Positions 37,877 through 47,312 are shown, counted from the first letter of the stretch. The stretch is 64,000 nt of DNA from Marinifaba aquimaris (GCF_013328345.1 NZ_JABULX010000014.1:36522-100521); one strand, 5' to 3'. The notes: generated by a model not told the origin, from the letters alone. Program-made: numbers and translations.

Positions 37877-38262
37877 TCAATTGACTCTGATGCGCTTTGC
37901 CAATTCATTTGCTTGTAACTGCTTTTGAGCATTAAGCGTTAAAATTCCATTATTAAAAGTGGCATGCATATGCTCCACGTCTATATTGTCACCTAAATAC
38001 ATGTGGCGCATATATTGTCTAGCACCTGTTTTTTCGCCGTTTCCGCCCGTTGCTAATTGCAGGACTCCATCTTCAAAATAAGCTCGATTTCACCCTTTTC
38101 CACATCGGGTAAATGAGCCGTTAAAGCGATTGTCTTGTCATCTTGATACATTTCAACATCCGCTAATCGCGCATTGTCATTACCTAGCATTAATAAATTA
38201 GCGCTAAAAAACTGATCAAATACATCATCAAAATCAAAAGTGTTGTCAATTAACGTGACCAT
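37877..38262 (-). pseudogene. Small heat-shock protein (Hsp20/IbpA type) interrupted by a frameshift
   Basis: The uninterrupted frame (38053-38262) gives 69 residues that end abruptly after GEIELILKMESCN. The other frame continues at once as EDGVLQLATGGNGEK, then YMRHMYLGDNIDVEHMHATF, NNGILTLNA and a C-terminal RIRVN, which is the second half of an alpha-crystallin domain with its IxV tail. The two halves join by adding one base at the AAAA run at 38075-38078 (TTTT on the coding strand). The joined length, 386 bp plus one, would give a protein of about 128 residues. Possible causes are a real mutation, programmed slippage or a sequencing error. If intact, it would be an ATP-independent holdase. 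Confidence 0.82.
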
Positions 38263-38425
38263 GATGCTATCTCTACTTAACGTTTCTTTACTTTAAGTAT
38301 TGATTAAAACCTGAACATTTCTTTGTGTTGGATCAAGCTTTGGTTAATTGGGTAAAATAGCTGAAGTCAGCTTAGTGTTTTTAGCGCGTAAAATGGAACT
38401 ATCTACAACGGAATGAAGTTTAAAA

Positions 38426-39481
38426 ATGAATATTTGGAAGCTATTTAAATTTTTTACATTCGGGAATTTGTCATTAATTTCCTTAGTAGCGGGCTTGGGG
38501 TGGTACTTTTTAAAAGGTAATCCGGATCCAGTTGCTGACATCGCACCTTACAAGAAGGTATTTAGGGATTTCGAAGTACTTTATACATATGGAATGAGGC
38601 AAAATCTAACTTGGACGAGTGAAAGTACATTGCTTTTGCCTGTTACCGGGCCTAATGACATAAAAGGTATCTTTGAGATGGATCTTATATCGGGAGATTA
38701 TCAGCAACTTGTCGAAACGAGCATGGATGCACTTTTTCATTATTGTTTAGTGGATAAAGAGTTAACCTTTTATATTAAACGGGGCACTTATCGAATCTTG
38801 CAAAACTCTCCGCGTTTTGAAATTAAAGTTGACGAAAAATATGTCAATGAGCGTCAGCATAGATATAAAAATGGCCGATTTTCTAATCATTCATGTGAGA
38901 AGATAAAAGCTGTTGGTGAAGATAAAATCCAATATGCACTGAAAGTTGAAGATGGTTATTTAACGGCTTCTCGCCACCAACCCGGGCAAGAGAAAAGACA
39001 CTCTCTTGTAAATTCAGCGACTGGAAAAGAGATGGTTTTACCACCGGCGTTCAGTCAAGGTGCTGTCATGCCAAAATATAGTAAGCACTCTGATACTTAT
39101 TATGGCTATTACATTTTTGAAGGTAATTGCTCAGGATATTGGACCTTACCTAGAAATGATTGGCAGTTTGATTATTTTAAGCATTGTGATGTTCCATGGG
39201 GTAGCAAAGGTATTGATTACCACTTAACTAAAGCGGGTTGGTTCATAACACGTGCGGGTTACCGTAAATCATCGCAATCTGCATGGTTCAAGAGTAACAA
39301 ACTCTGGGAGATAGAATATGGAGAAGTTCAAAAAATAAGTGTTTCTCCTGATGGTTGTAAAGTGGCTTATGCACATAATGCCCCAATGAAAACCAGTACC
39401 AGCCATTTCAGAATGACAAAAGATTTTGAGCTTGTCATTTTTGATGCCTGCGCCTTTATTAAGCAATATCAAGACAATTAG
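38426..39481 (+). CDS. Hypothetical membrane-anchored protein
   Basis: A 351-residue protein that I do not recognise. An N-terminal hydrophobic helix (about 10-30; SLISLVAGLGWYFLKG) looks like a signal anchor. The rest is rich in aromatic residues and beta-strand patterns, with segments such as SVSPDGCKVAYAHN that recall TolB/WD40-like propeller blades. It would lie outside the cytoplasmic membrane if the anchor is real. Seven cysteines are spread through the soluble part. It has no operon partner on its strand, and the next gene is convergent and ends at the stop codon. Its codon use does not stand out by eye. Confidence 0.7.
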   Translation: MNIWKLFKFFTFGNLSLISLVAGLGWYFLKGNPDPVADIAPYKKVFRDFEVLYTYGMRQNLTWTSESTLLLPVTGPNDIKGIFEMDLISGDYQQLVETSMDALFHYCLVDKELTFYIKRGTYRILQNSPRFEIKVDEKYVNERQHRYKNGRFSNHSCEKIKAVGEDKIQYALKVEDGYLTASRHQPGQEKRHSLVNSATGKEMVLPPAFSQGAVMPKYSKHSDTYYGYYIFEGNCSGYWTLPRNDWQFDYFKHCDVPWGSKGIDYHLTKAGWFITRAGYRKSSQSAWFKSNKLWEIEYGEVQKISVSPDGCKVAYAHNAPMKTSTSHFRMTKDFELVIFDACAFIKQYQDN

Positions 39482-39924
39482 CGCTTGCTAAGTCTCATCA
39501 CCACAAGCTCTTTATTCAGCTCGCTATAGCGTTTATAGCGCGATTCAATACCTAGCGGTAAATCGGCTCGGGTAGAGCTAGTAAAGCCTAGGGTTTGGTA
39601 CCAAGCGGTCAGTTTTTGATACGGGAAGGTATAAAGGGTTTTATCGGCGTTATCGCTTTGCCAGTTGCGACAAGCTGTGGTGACGAGCTTACTGGCAATA
39701 CCTTGTTGTCTGAAATTTGGGTCGACAAATACTCCTAGTAGTAAAGCACTGTTAGGCTCATCAAATAGCGGCTGAATACGAAGCGCGGCAATAATCTGCT
39801 GTTTGTGTTCAGTTAACCAAATACACTCGCCCTTTTTCGCTTGGCCTTTAGCTTGTTGCTTATAAAACTGGTTAATGGTTTTTATTTCAGCTTTGTCGGC
39901 TTGGCGTATGTTCATAGTTTGCAT
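39478..39924 (-). CDS. GNAT-family N-acetyltransferase
   Basis: About 148 residues from the ATG at 39924 (MQTMNIRQAD); 39915 is also possible. The open frame extends to 39996, but that would run through the terminator and into the protease gene, so I reject it. The GNAT motif A is GVFVDPNFRQQGIASKLV with the acetyl-CoA-binding RQQGIA. The substrate is unknown. It overlaps the convergent hypothetical gene by 4 bp and is separated from the upstream protease gene by a strong terminator. Confidence 0.85.
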   Translation of the reverse strand: MQTMNIRQADKAEIKTINQFYKQQAKGQAKKGECIWLTEHKQQIIAALRIQPLFDEPNSALLLGVFVDPNFRQQGIASKLVTTACRNWQSDNADKTLYTFPYQKLTAWYQTLGFTSSTRADLPLGIESRYKRYSELNKELVVMRLSKR

Positions 39925-39931
39925 AGTGAAT

Positions 39932-39963
39932 AAAAAAGAAGCGGCATAAGCCGCTTCTTTTTT
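39932..39963. terminator. Rho-independent terminator of the S8 protease gene
   Basis: A perfect stem (GAAGCGGC, loop ATAA, GCCGCTTC) is flanked by A6 and T6, so the hairpin extends to 14 bp. It lies directly after the protease stop codon and just upstream of the GNAT start. Confidence 0.9.
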
Positions 39964-39964
39964 A

Positions 39965-42553
39965 TTATTTACGTCTGATACGCAAGGCAATGGCAAATGC
40001 CATCAGCAGGCTTAACCAAGTGGTTGAACCACCACCGCCGCCACCACCGCCGCTAGTGTCACCGCCTGAATTATCTTCAGTTGGGATCTGTTGCCAGTTA
40101 ATTGAGAAATCCACTTCGATCAGGTTCTCTTCAGGGTTGTGATCGTAAATTGAGTTATCTTCCACTATCCAGCTTAAGCCATTAGCTAAGGCTAAGTTAT
40201 TATCGCTATTGTCTAATGTTACCCAACCGCCGGTGCTCAACTGAGCGTGGATCGTACCAATAGTTCCACCTGATAAACGGTATGGATCAGCAGAAATAGT
40301 GGTCGATGATAAGTTTTTATCAAAGTTATAAATCGACATGCGAACCGATTCGAATTCTTCTCCTACCACAGATTTACTTTGTAGTGATGTGAATTGACCT
40401 TTGCTGGTATCAAAGTTCATTTGAATATCTTGATTCGGCTCGTTTAATAAGTCGAGATCGTTATCCGCAACAACCAAAGTGAACTGACGTGTACCCGTGA
40501 CGGTGCCTGTGCGGTTAGTGTAAGTCACACTGAAGTTGAATGTGCCTTCTTCTTCTGGTGGACCTACGATATGACCAATTTCATCACTTAAACGCAAACT
40601 ATTAGGTAAGTTACCTGTTGATAAACTAAACGAGATATCTTCATCTGTATTGGTTTGCAGGCGAATGTTTATAAAGTCGTAATCAAGCGGGACTTGTGCT
40701 AATTCTTTGGTTAACCAAGCACCAGCGAAAATTTCACCATTGGGAGCAACGGCATCTGAGTACTCAGATAACTCTTCTTCTACATCGCCAGTTGTTGGGT
40801 CGATATAGTTGTAAGCGGCTAATAAACGATATTGCAGCACTTCGTAATCAGGTACGCTTTCATCAAAATAGATGTTAGTAGTGCTGTTAACTGAATCGAG
40901 CTGCGTCCACGTACCATCTATATTGCGTTCAACTATGTAGGTTTCGGCTAAGTTACTGCTGCTCCAAGATATAGCGAAGCCTGAGCCATTTTCTTCAACG
41001 GTGATATTTGTCGGTGTTTCAGGTTGCTCTGCTACCCAGCTGACTAAGCGGTTAGAATCACTGTTGGTCCCTTTAGCTACATAGTAACCCGGGCGACTTG
41101 CTGCGAAGTCTAGTGTGATTAAGTTATCTGAAATAATGTTAAAGGATACGTCGTAACTGATCACATCGCCTGTGGTAAAGGCTACGTATTCGACTTGCTC
41201 GGTTTGTGATAAACCAAAGCCTTCAAGTTGAGTCTCGCTATCGGCGGCAAAGTTAAATAAGTTAAGGCGATTATCTGAAACTGAGTATAAATCGCTTAGG
41301 TTTAACGTACCGGCCGATTTAGACAACCATTCACTACCACTGTCATTGCGGTTAGTGTTGATTAATTGGCTCCTTACTTCAGCTGCGCTGAGCTCTGGGT
41401 TAATGCTCCACAATAAAGCAGCAGCTCCTGCAACCATAGGCGCAGACATTGATGTACCTGTTTGCTCTATGTAGTTATTGTTGCGCCACGTGCTGAAAAT
41501 ACCTGTGCCCGGGGCTGAAATATCTAGCGTTTGTGCACCAAAGTTACTGTTTTCATTGCGTTCAAAGTTATTATCGACATTGGCAACGGCCATGGTGTTA
41601 TCTAACAGTGGGCTATAGCTAGCAGGGTAGATAGGATCTTTATCGATATCTTTGCCATTGTTACCCGCTGCTACTACAAATAATACATCGTGCTCTTGTT
41701 CAGCCGCTCGCATTGTAGCAAGTAGTGATGGGCTAGATTGGTTAAACACCAAAGATAATACGATCACACGTGCGCCTTGTGCCGCCGCGTAATCAATACC
41801 TTGCTGTATCGTTGATAAGTTACCAGTACCCGAATCTCTTAATACCTTGATCGGCATTAATTGGGCATTCCAACACACACCCGATACACCGTTAAAGTTG
41901 TTACCTTTAGCAGCAACAATACCGCTTACGTGCGTGCCATGACCGTTATCGTCATCAGGCATATTGGTGTTGTTAACAAAATCCCAGCCTTGGATATCAT
42001 CAATTAAGCCATTGTTATCGTCATCAATACCATTGTCTAACTCGGCTGAGTTGACCCAGATGTTTTCTACTAGGTCGGTGTGATCTAAATCGATACCTGA
42101 ATCTAATACCGCTACCTTGGTTAAGTTACAGCTGCTGTTGGTATCCCAAGCTTGTTCTGAGTTGATAAGCGTGTGGTGCTCTTGAGATGAAAACAGTGGG
42201 TCGTCAGGTTGAATACTCTGACTGGCTTGCTGTTCTTTTTCGATGGTTTTAATCGCTTCGAGCTTTCTCAGTAAAAACTTCACCTTGTCAGCACTATAGG
42301 CTGTTGGGAATGTGACTTTAACAGGTTTGATCGTTCGCTTAGAAAAAGGAGAGAGGTTGAGTAAGTGAACTTCGATTTCGTCGTTGAGAGAAAGTAAGTC
42401 ATCTGGAATATCAGCAATTGATTGATCCCACTGCACGATGAGCGTCTGTACCTGAACTAATTGCTTAGTTTGTAAGTCATCGGCATGACTGATTTGAATA
42501 TTTGCAAGACCCAACGATAGTAAAATGGCTTGCAAGCTTGCTTTTAGTGACAT
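39965..42553 (-). CDS. Subtilisin-like S8 serine protease with GlyGly-CTERM tail
   Basis: An 862-residue exported protease. The signal peptide ends at about Ala24 (QISHA). The catalytic domain (about 145-410) has all three S8 triad motifs: Asp in VLDSGIDLDHTD, His in NGHGTHVSG and Ser in GTSMSAPMVAG, plus the oxyanion region VAAGNNG. Fibronectin-III-like and cadherin/Ig-like modules follow (about 510-700), then a beta-rich region. The C-terminus is a GlyGly-CTERM signal: Gly-rich stretch, hydrophobic helix (WLSLLMAFAIAL) and basic RIRRK, known to be processed by rhombosortase and linked to type II secretion. It probably degrades proteins at the cell surface or outside. rpe lies 5 bp upstream, so they may share a transcript. 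Confidence 0.93.
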   Translation of the reverse strand: MSLKASLQAILLSLGLANIQISHADDLQTKQLVQVQTLIVQWDQSIADIPDDLLSLNDEIEVHLLNLSPFSKRTIKPVKVTFPTAYSADKVKFLLRKLEAIKTIEKEQQASQSIQPDDPLFSSQEHHTLINSEQAWDTNSSCNLTKVAVLDSGIDLDHTDLVENIWVNSAELDNGIDDDNNGLIDDIQGWDFVNNTNMPDDDNGHGTHVSGIVAAKGNNFNGVSGVCWNAQLMPIKVLRDSGTGNLSTIQQGIDYAAAQGARVIVLSLVFNQSSPSLLATMRAAEQEHDVLFVVAAGNNGKDIDKDPIYPASYSPLLDNTMAVANVDNNFERNENSNFGAQTLDISAPGTGIFSTWRNNNYIEQTGTSMSAPMVAGAAALLWSINPELSAAEVRSQLINTNRNDSGSEWLSKSAGTLNLSDLYSVSDNRLNLFNFAADSETQLEGFGLSQTEQVEYVAFTTGDVISYDVSFNIISDNLITLDFAASRPGYYVAKGTNSDSNRLVSWVAEQPETPTNITVEENGSGFAISWSSSNLAETYIVERNIDGTWTQLDSVNSTTNIYFDESVPDYEVLQYRLLAAYNYIDPTTGDVEEELSEYSDAVAPNGEIFAGAWLTKELAQVPLDYDFINIRLQTNTDEDISFSLSTGNLPNSLRLSDEIGHIVGPPEEEGTFNFSVTYTNRTGTVTGTRQFTLVVADNDLDLLNEPNQDIQMNFDTSKGQFTSLQSKSVVGEEFESVRMSIYNFDKNLSSTTISADPYRLSGGTIGTIHAQLSTGGWVTLDNSDNNLALANGLSWIVEDNSIYDHNPEENLIEVDFSINWQQIPTEDNSGGDTSGGGGGGGGSTTWLSLLMAFAIALRIRRK

Positions 42554-42558
42554 GTTAT

Positions 42559-43236
42559 TTACTCATTTTTTCTTGTTATTGCATCACGCATTTGAGTAAT
42601 GACTTGCTGGTAGTTTGGCGCATTAAAAATGGCTGAACCGGCAACAAATAATTTCGCGCCCGCTTGGGCTATACTGGCTATATTATCGACTTTTACGCCG
42701 CCATCAACCGCAATAAAGGTATTTAAACCTTGTTTTTCGATCATTTCAGCGAGTTTACTGATTTTATTCAGGCTTGACTCGATAAAGCTTTGTCCACCAA
42801 ACCCAGGGTTGACTGACATAATCAGTACAAAATCAAGTTCAGGAAGTATTTCATCTAATACGTTAAGCGGGGTTGCAGGGTTTAATACTAAGCCCGCCTT
42901 AATACCTTTACTTTTGATGAGTTGCAGTGAGCGGTGAATGTGTTTAGACGCTTCTGGATGGAAACTGATATAGCTGGCGCCCGCATCAGCAAATTGGTTA
43001 ATTAAGTCGTCGACGGGTTCGACCATTAAGTGAACATCAAACTCGGCTTTAATACCGTAATCTTTCAATGCTTTTAGGATGGCAGGGCCAAAGGTTAAAT
43101 TCGGCACGTAGTGATTGTCCATCACATCAAAATGCACCACATCTGCACCGGCAGCGAGTACTTTATCGACGTCTTCCCCTAAGCGAGCAAGATCAGCAGA
43201 AAGAATAGATGGAGCAATTATAATGTCGTTGGCCAT
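42559..43236 (-). CDS. rpe: Ribulose-phosphate 3-epimerase
   Basis: 225 residues, the standard length. TIM-barrel motifs include [15 protein letters not shown] at the start, [18 protein letters not shown] (metal-binding His and Asp), [18 protein letters not shown] and VDGGV. It interconverts ribulose-5-phosphate and xylulose-5-phosphate in the pentose phosphate pathway. In many gammaproteobacteria it is followed by gph and trpS; here a protease gene follows at 5 bp, so that grouping is not kept. Confidence 0.97.
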   Translation of the reverse strand: MANDIIIAPSILSADLARLGEDVDKVLAAGADVVHFDVMDNHYVPNLTFGPAILKALKDYGIKAEFDVHLMVEPVDDLINQFADAGASYISFHPEASKHIHRSLQLIKSKGIKAGLVLNPATPLNVLDEILPELDFVLIMSVNPGFGGQSFIESSLNKISKLAEMIEKQGLNTFIAVDGGVKVDNIASIAQAGAKLFVAGSAIFNAPNYQQVITQMRDAITRKNE

Positions 43237-43350
43237 GGCTTTAACCTTAGTTTGATTGCAGTTTGCATCAGAGCTAGCGGGTTAAATTTATCAGGCAAGG
43301 CTTTAGCTAAGCAAGTAAAAAGTCGAAACCTTTCAATTGCTCATTGGCTT

Positions 43351-43746
43351 TTAGTTGGCAAATAGCTGGTACACGTGATAACCCCAAACGAGGACAACCA
43401 TCAATAAACTTAGCGCGACAGCAGCCGAGCCCATATCTTTAGCTTGGCCAGCTAACTTGTGGTGTTCTAGGCTGATACGATCAACCGTGGCCTCAATTGC
43501 TGAATTGAGTAATTCAACAATTAACACTAAAAGTAACGTAGAAAAAAGTAGTAAAAATTGACCGAAACTGTCACTGGTAAAAATGGCAATTGGCGTAAGG
43601 ATTGCCGCGAGTGTTAGCTCTTGTCTGAATGCAGCTTCTTGTTGCCAAGCAGAGCGCAAACCTTTGACTGAGCAGTAGCCTGCTTTGATGATACGGTTAA
43701 GGCCTTGTCCATTGGGCTTTACGATTTCCGACATTTTCTCATTCAT
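43351..43746 (-). CDS. dgkA: Diacylglycerol kinase (prokaryotic DgkA type)
   Basis: A 131-residue inner-membrane protein, close to the 122 of E. coli DgkA. It has three membrane helices (about 45-62, 66-85, 108-128) and the family signature ELLNSAIEATVDR with the catalytic Glu, preceded by QEAAFRQEL. It phosphorylates diacylglycerol to phosphatidic acid for lipid recycling. The start may be Met1 or Met5; AGGA lies only one base from Met1, which makes Met5 possible. Confidence 0.95.
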   Translation of the reverse strand: MNEKMSEIVKPNGQGLNRIIKAGYCSVKGLRSAWQQEAAFRQELTLAAILTPIAIFTSDSFGQFLLLFSTLLLVLIVELLNSAIEATVDRISLEHHKLAGQAKDMGSAAVALSLLMVVLVWGYHVYQLFAN

Positions 43747-43865
43747 ATCCTAAACTTAAGCTCTAGTAAGATTACCTTTTGTCTTTGACAATAGCTACAA
43801 GCAATTAATGACAATTTAATTAAGCTAGTTAAATAACGCTAGTTTTAGGAAACAGGTTTAATCAT

Positions 43866-45191
43866 ATGACCCAAACACAACTAGAAGCTTTATATAGCCT
43901 GCATATTCAGGAACTACAAAGTCGAACTCGCCAAGTGTTACAACGCGAACAATTAGATGCGTTAGTGATTCACTCTGGCCAAGCTAAACGTGTGTTTTTG
44001 GACGATATGGATTACCCGTTTAAAGTGAATCCTCACTTTAAACATTGGTTACCTGTAACCGAGGTGCCAAATTCTTGGTTAGTGGTTAACGGTGAAGACA
44101 AGCCTAAACTAATTTACTACCAACCGAATGACTTTTGGCACAAAGTGATTGAATTGCGCGATGAATTTTGGCTTGAACACTTTGATATACAAATTTTGAC
44201 GCAAGCTAATGAGGTTGAGCAGCATTTACCGCGTGTATTAACTGACTATGCCTACATAGGTGAACACCTAGGAGTGGCCAAAGCGTTAGGATTTGAGCAA
44301 GTGAATCCTGAAGCGGTATTAAACTACCTACATTATCACCGCGCTTATAAGACAGACTATGAGCACGAATGTTTGCGCCGCTCGACTGAAAAAGCGGTCA
44401 AAGGGCACATTGCGGCCAAGCAAGCATTTTTAGCTGGGCGTACTGAATTTGAGATCAACCAAGCCTATTTGAATGCGTGTTTGCACGATGAAAACCAAGT
44501 GCCTTACACCAATATCATTGCATTAAACGAAAATGCCGCCATCTTGCACTACATGGTTCGTGATAACCAAGCGCCAAAAGAGCTGCGTTCTTTTTTAATT
44601 GACGCTGGTGCTAGTTACAATGGTTATGCCAGTGACATCACCCGTACCTATTCACTGAAAGATGATGCTTTTGCTGATTTAGTGAAGGTGATGGACGATG
44701 TGCAACAAAAGTTAGTTAAAGGCCTTAAACCACAGCTTAAATACGGCGATTTACACGTGCAATGTCACCTTGAACTAGCACACGTATTAGAAGAGTTTGG
44801 TATTATCAATATTGGTGCAGAGCAGGCGGTAGAAAAACAAATTACCCGTACTTTCTTCCCACATGGATTAGGTCATCATTTAGGGTTACAAGTACATGAT
44901 GTCGGCGGCTTTATGGCAGATGTTCGCGGAACACACGTAGAGCCACCAAAAGATCATCCTTATTTAAGAACGACACGTGAAGTTGAAGTAGGGCAAGTCT
45001 TTACTATCGAACCAGGTTTGTATTTTATTGACTCTTTACTGGCCGAGTTAAAAGATTCCTCGGCGGGCAAATACGTAAATTGGAATAAAGTAGACGCCTT
45101 TAAGCCTTATGGCGGTATTCGCATTGAAGATAATGTCATTGTGCATCACACACACAACGAAAATATGACGCGTAATGCCGGGTTAGATTAA
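43866..45191 (+). CDS. pepQ: Xaa-Pro dipeptidase
   Basis: 441 residues, matching PepQ (443 in E. coli). The pita-bread fold C-terminal domain (about 165-435) shows the dinuclear metal ligands: Asp in LIDAGASYNGYASDITRTY, His in PHGLGHHLGLQVHDVGG, Glu in TIEPGLYFI and Glu in GGIRIEDNVIV. It hydrolyses dipeptides with C-terminal proline, with manganese as the usual cofactor. A strong terminator follows. In many gammaproteobacteria pepQ precedes yigZ or trkH; here it is alone. Confidence 0.96.
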   Translation: MTQTQLEALYSLHIQELQSRTRQVLQREQLDALVIHSGQAKRVFLDDMDYPFKVNPHFKHWLPVTEVPNSWLVVNGEDKPKLIYYQPNDFWHKVIELRDEFWLEHFDIQILTQANEVEQHLPRVLTDYAYIGEHLGVAKALGFEQVNPEAVLNYLHYHRAYKTDYEHECLRRSTEKAVKGHIAAKQAFLAGRTEFEINQAYLNACLHDENQVPYTNIIALNENAAILHYMVRDNQAPKELRSFLIDAGASYNGYASDITRTYSLKDDAFADLVKVMDDVQQKLVKGLKPQLKYGDLHVQCHLELAHVLEEFGIINIGAEQAVEKQITRTFFPHGLGHHLGLQVHDVGGFMADVRGTHVEPPKDHPYLRTTREVEVGQVFTIEPGLYFIDSLLAELKDSSAGKYVNWNKVDAFKPYGGIRIEDNVIVHHTHNENMTRNAGLD

Positions 45192-45211
45192 TAACCTCAA
45201 TGAATGAAACC

Positions 45212-45240
45212 AGCCGAGCTAGATAGCTCGGCTTTTTTTA
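45212..45240. terminator. Rho-independent terminator of pepQ
   Basis: A 9-bp perfect stem (AGCCGAGCT, loop AGAT, AGCTCGGCT) is followed by a run of seven Ts. Confidence 0.92.
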
Positions 45241-45249
45241 TTTTTGCCG

Positions 45250-45450
45250 TTAGAAAAACACCATATCATCGCTTTCTTCAGTTAAGTCTTTTTCTTCTGT
45301 AATGGCGGCTAAGTCATTGGCCAGCTCGTTCAGTAGATGTATGCCTTTGTCGTCAATATCAGCGGCTAAATGTTGGCGTACTTGGGTTAACATCGCTTGC
45401 ATATGATTGAGCTTTTCAATTTCTTCTAATCGAATATCAACAGCTTCCAC
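45250..45450 (-). CDS. Small hypothetical protein
   Basis: A 66-residue acidic, mostly helical protein (VDIRLEEIEKLNHMQAML near the start) that could form a coiled coil. The start is GTG, 12 bp after the upstream response-regulator stop and in the same direction, so it may be the second gene of a two-gene operon. There is no clear ribosome-binding site. No family recognised; a partner or regulator of the response regulator is conceivable, but only by context. Confidence 0.55.
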   Translation of the reverse strand: MEAVDIRLEEIEKLNHMQAMLTQVRQHLAADIDDKGIHLLNELANDLAAITEEKDLTEESDDMVFF

Positions 45451-45462
45451 TGCGTAATGAAA

Positions 45463-46212
45463 TCAATCGATAAGTGAACCTCGGCTATAGCTGTCTTTGG
45501 GCATGTTTTTAACGATGAGTTCGGCTTGTTTGTAGCGAAAATAACTCGAGTTACCGAATGATTGTACATTAGGACCATTAGCATTGAGTTCGTTAAACAG
45601 TTCGAGCTCCATTTCGCAAATAGCTTCGTTATGAGCTTTAAAGTGATATTCGGTGCCATCCGTTAACGTAAAACGCGCAATGTAATTGAGGTGCCAGCTT
45701 TGCATTAACGATGCTAAGTGGCGTTCAATTTTATCGATGTTATTTAGGTTTAAGCACTGACGGTAAAAGTGTACTAATGCATTGTGATCGAGTTGCGAAC
45801 GCACACTTTGGTCTAAGTGTTTTTTGGATTCAGCTTGTGCACTTTTTAAAGCCAACAGCCTATCGGCTTGGTAGTTAAATAAACTATCGAGTTTGATTTT
45901 TAATGCGTCTTGTTTGATGTTCTTCTGGATATAATTTTCTGCCCCTGCTTCAAAAGCACGTAAGCGCCACTCTAAGTCACTTTCACCCGTGATTAAGACA
46001 GTAATGCTATCTGTTTTTTGTGGGGTATTAATGGTGCGGCAAAATTCAATACTATGGCCATCAGGTAAATATAAATCGAGCAAGTAGATATCAAAGCGCT
46101 CTTTTTCGATTACTTGAGCCACCTCACTCAAGGTTTTACACCAAGTGAATTCTGCTTTGTTTTGGCTGATGCTAAGCATCAAGTTGGCGTAGGTGGGGTT
46201 GTCTTCAATCAA
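45463..46212 (-). CDS. Single receiver-domain response regulator with unknown output; 5' end uncertain
   Basis: The frame gives a receiver domain (about 1-115) with the acidic pair in IEDN, the phosphoacceptor Asp in YLLDLYLPDG, Thr in LITGES and Lys in IQKN. A helical and mixed C-terminal part of about 130 residues has no family that I recognise. The frame opens at TTG, which cuts off most of the first beta-strand. In-frame codons upstream read FTNKLKAL then LIEDN, a normal receiver start, but a stop blocks that frame before any ATG. Removing one T from the 7-T run (46287-46293 on the plus strand) would connect to an ATG at 46300. So the gene may be frameshifted, slip at the run, or start elsewhere. 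Confidence 0.72.
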   Translation of the reverse strand: MIEDNPTYANLMLSISQNKAEFTWCKTLSEVAQVIEKERFDIYLLDLYLPDGHSIEFCRTINTPQKTDSITVLITGESDLEWRLRAFEAGAENYIQKNIKQDALKIKLDSLFNYQADRLLALKSAQAESKKHLDQSVRSQLDHNALVHFYRQCLNLNNIDKIERHLASLMQSWHLNYIARFTLTDGTEYHFKAHNEAICEMELELFNELNANGPNVQSFGNSSYFRYKQAELIVKNMPKDSYSRGSLID

Positions 46213-46418
46213 GAGTGCTTTGAGTTTATTCGTGAACGGGCCATTGGTCGATAAAGGTTTGGTAAAGATATATTCGTCTTGTTGGCAAAAAAATGTTCAT
46301 TAATCAGTATGAGAAACCAAGGCTCAAATGCAATTAATCCATGGGTTTTCATGGAGCATTTGCCGCTTTACAGGCAAAATAGTGAACAAAATCAGTTAGA
46401 AAAATAATAAAGAAAATT

Positions 46419-47312
46419 ATGTCGAGTTCTCAGCCCACAAAGCCTATTACGCAAAATGCATTTGATGCGATTTTACCTAAAGCAATGTCTAAAAAAGCGC
46501 AAAGTGTAGGTGTGACCAAAGCTAACACCCCTTGGCCAACGGCGTTAATTTTAGCCATGACCGCAGGTGGCTTTATTGGTTTAGGTTTTATCTTTTATAT
46601 CGTGGTAACCACTGGGACGAGTGAACTTCCTTTTGGTATCACTAAATTACTCGGTGGCGTGGTTTTTAGTTTAGGCCTTATTTTGGTAGGTATTTGTGGC
46701 GGTGACTTGTTCACATCCAGTGTATTAACCGTTGTTGCTAAGGCGAGCAAAAAAATCACTTGGCAGCAGCTATTTAACAATTGGACTGTGGTTTATTTAG
46801 GTAATTTTATCGGTGCTATGTTGCTGGTTTTGTTGGTATTAATGGCGCAGCAATACTGGTTAGCTAATGGCGCTGTCGGGCTTAACTACCTAAGTACTGC
46901 GAGCAACAAACTCAATTATGATTTTAGCCAAGCGGTAGCCCTCGGGATTTTGTGTAACTTTATGGTTTGTCTCGCTGTATGGATGACTTTTAGTGCCCGC
47001 AGTGTGGTGGATAAAGTAGTGGTGATTGTGCCACCTATAAGTATGTTTGTAGCCTGTGGTTTTGAGCACTGCATTGCCAACATGTTTTTAATCCCGCTCG
47101 CTATTTTTATTAAAGATATCGCGCCCGCTGAATTTTGGCTGCAAATCGGTTTTACCGCCAATGACTTTGCCCACCTAACCTGGAGCAACTTCGCCATCGA
47201 TAACCTGATCCCCGTCACCCTAGGCAACATTATCGGAGGAGGTTTGTTTGTTGGCCTGACTTATTGGTTGGTGTATTTGCGGGAAGAACCAATAGGTTCA
47301 AGCAAAGCTTGA
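46419..47312 (+). CDS. focA: Formate/nitrite transporter family channel (FocA-like)
   Basis: A 297-residue membrane protein with six helices. It matches FNT channels, with AMTAGGFIGLGFIFY in helix 1, GGDLFTSSVLTVVAKASKKI (a conserved re-entrant loop region), and the conserved CGFEHCIANMF near residue 213. FocA channels are pentameric and move formate or nitrite. No pyruvate formate-lyase gene is next to it, unlike the E. coli focA-pflB operon, so nitrite or another anion is possible. The upstream regulator gene is divergent. Confidence 0.88.
   Translation: MSSSQPTKPITQNAFDAILPKAMSKKAQSVGVTKANTPWPTALILAMTAGGFIGLGFIFYIVVTTGTSELPFGITKLLGGVVFSLGLILVGICGGDLFTSSVLTVVAKASKKITWQQLFNNWTVVYLGNFIGAMLLVLLVLMAQQYWLANGAVGLNYLSTASNKLNYDFSQAVALGILCNFMVCLAVWMTFSARSVVDKVVVIVPPISMFVACGFEHCIANMFLIPLAIFIKDIAPAEFWLQIGFTANDFAHLTWSNFAIDNLIPVTLGNIIGGGLFVGLTYWLVYLREEPIGSSKA

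Noticed and set aside
39925..39996. Upstream extension of the GNAT gene to 39996
   Set aside because: It would translate the terminator hairpin and overlap the protease gene; homology begins at MNIRQAD.
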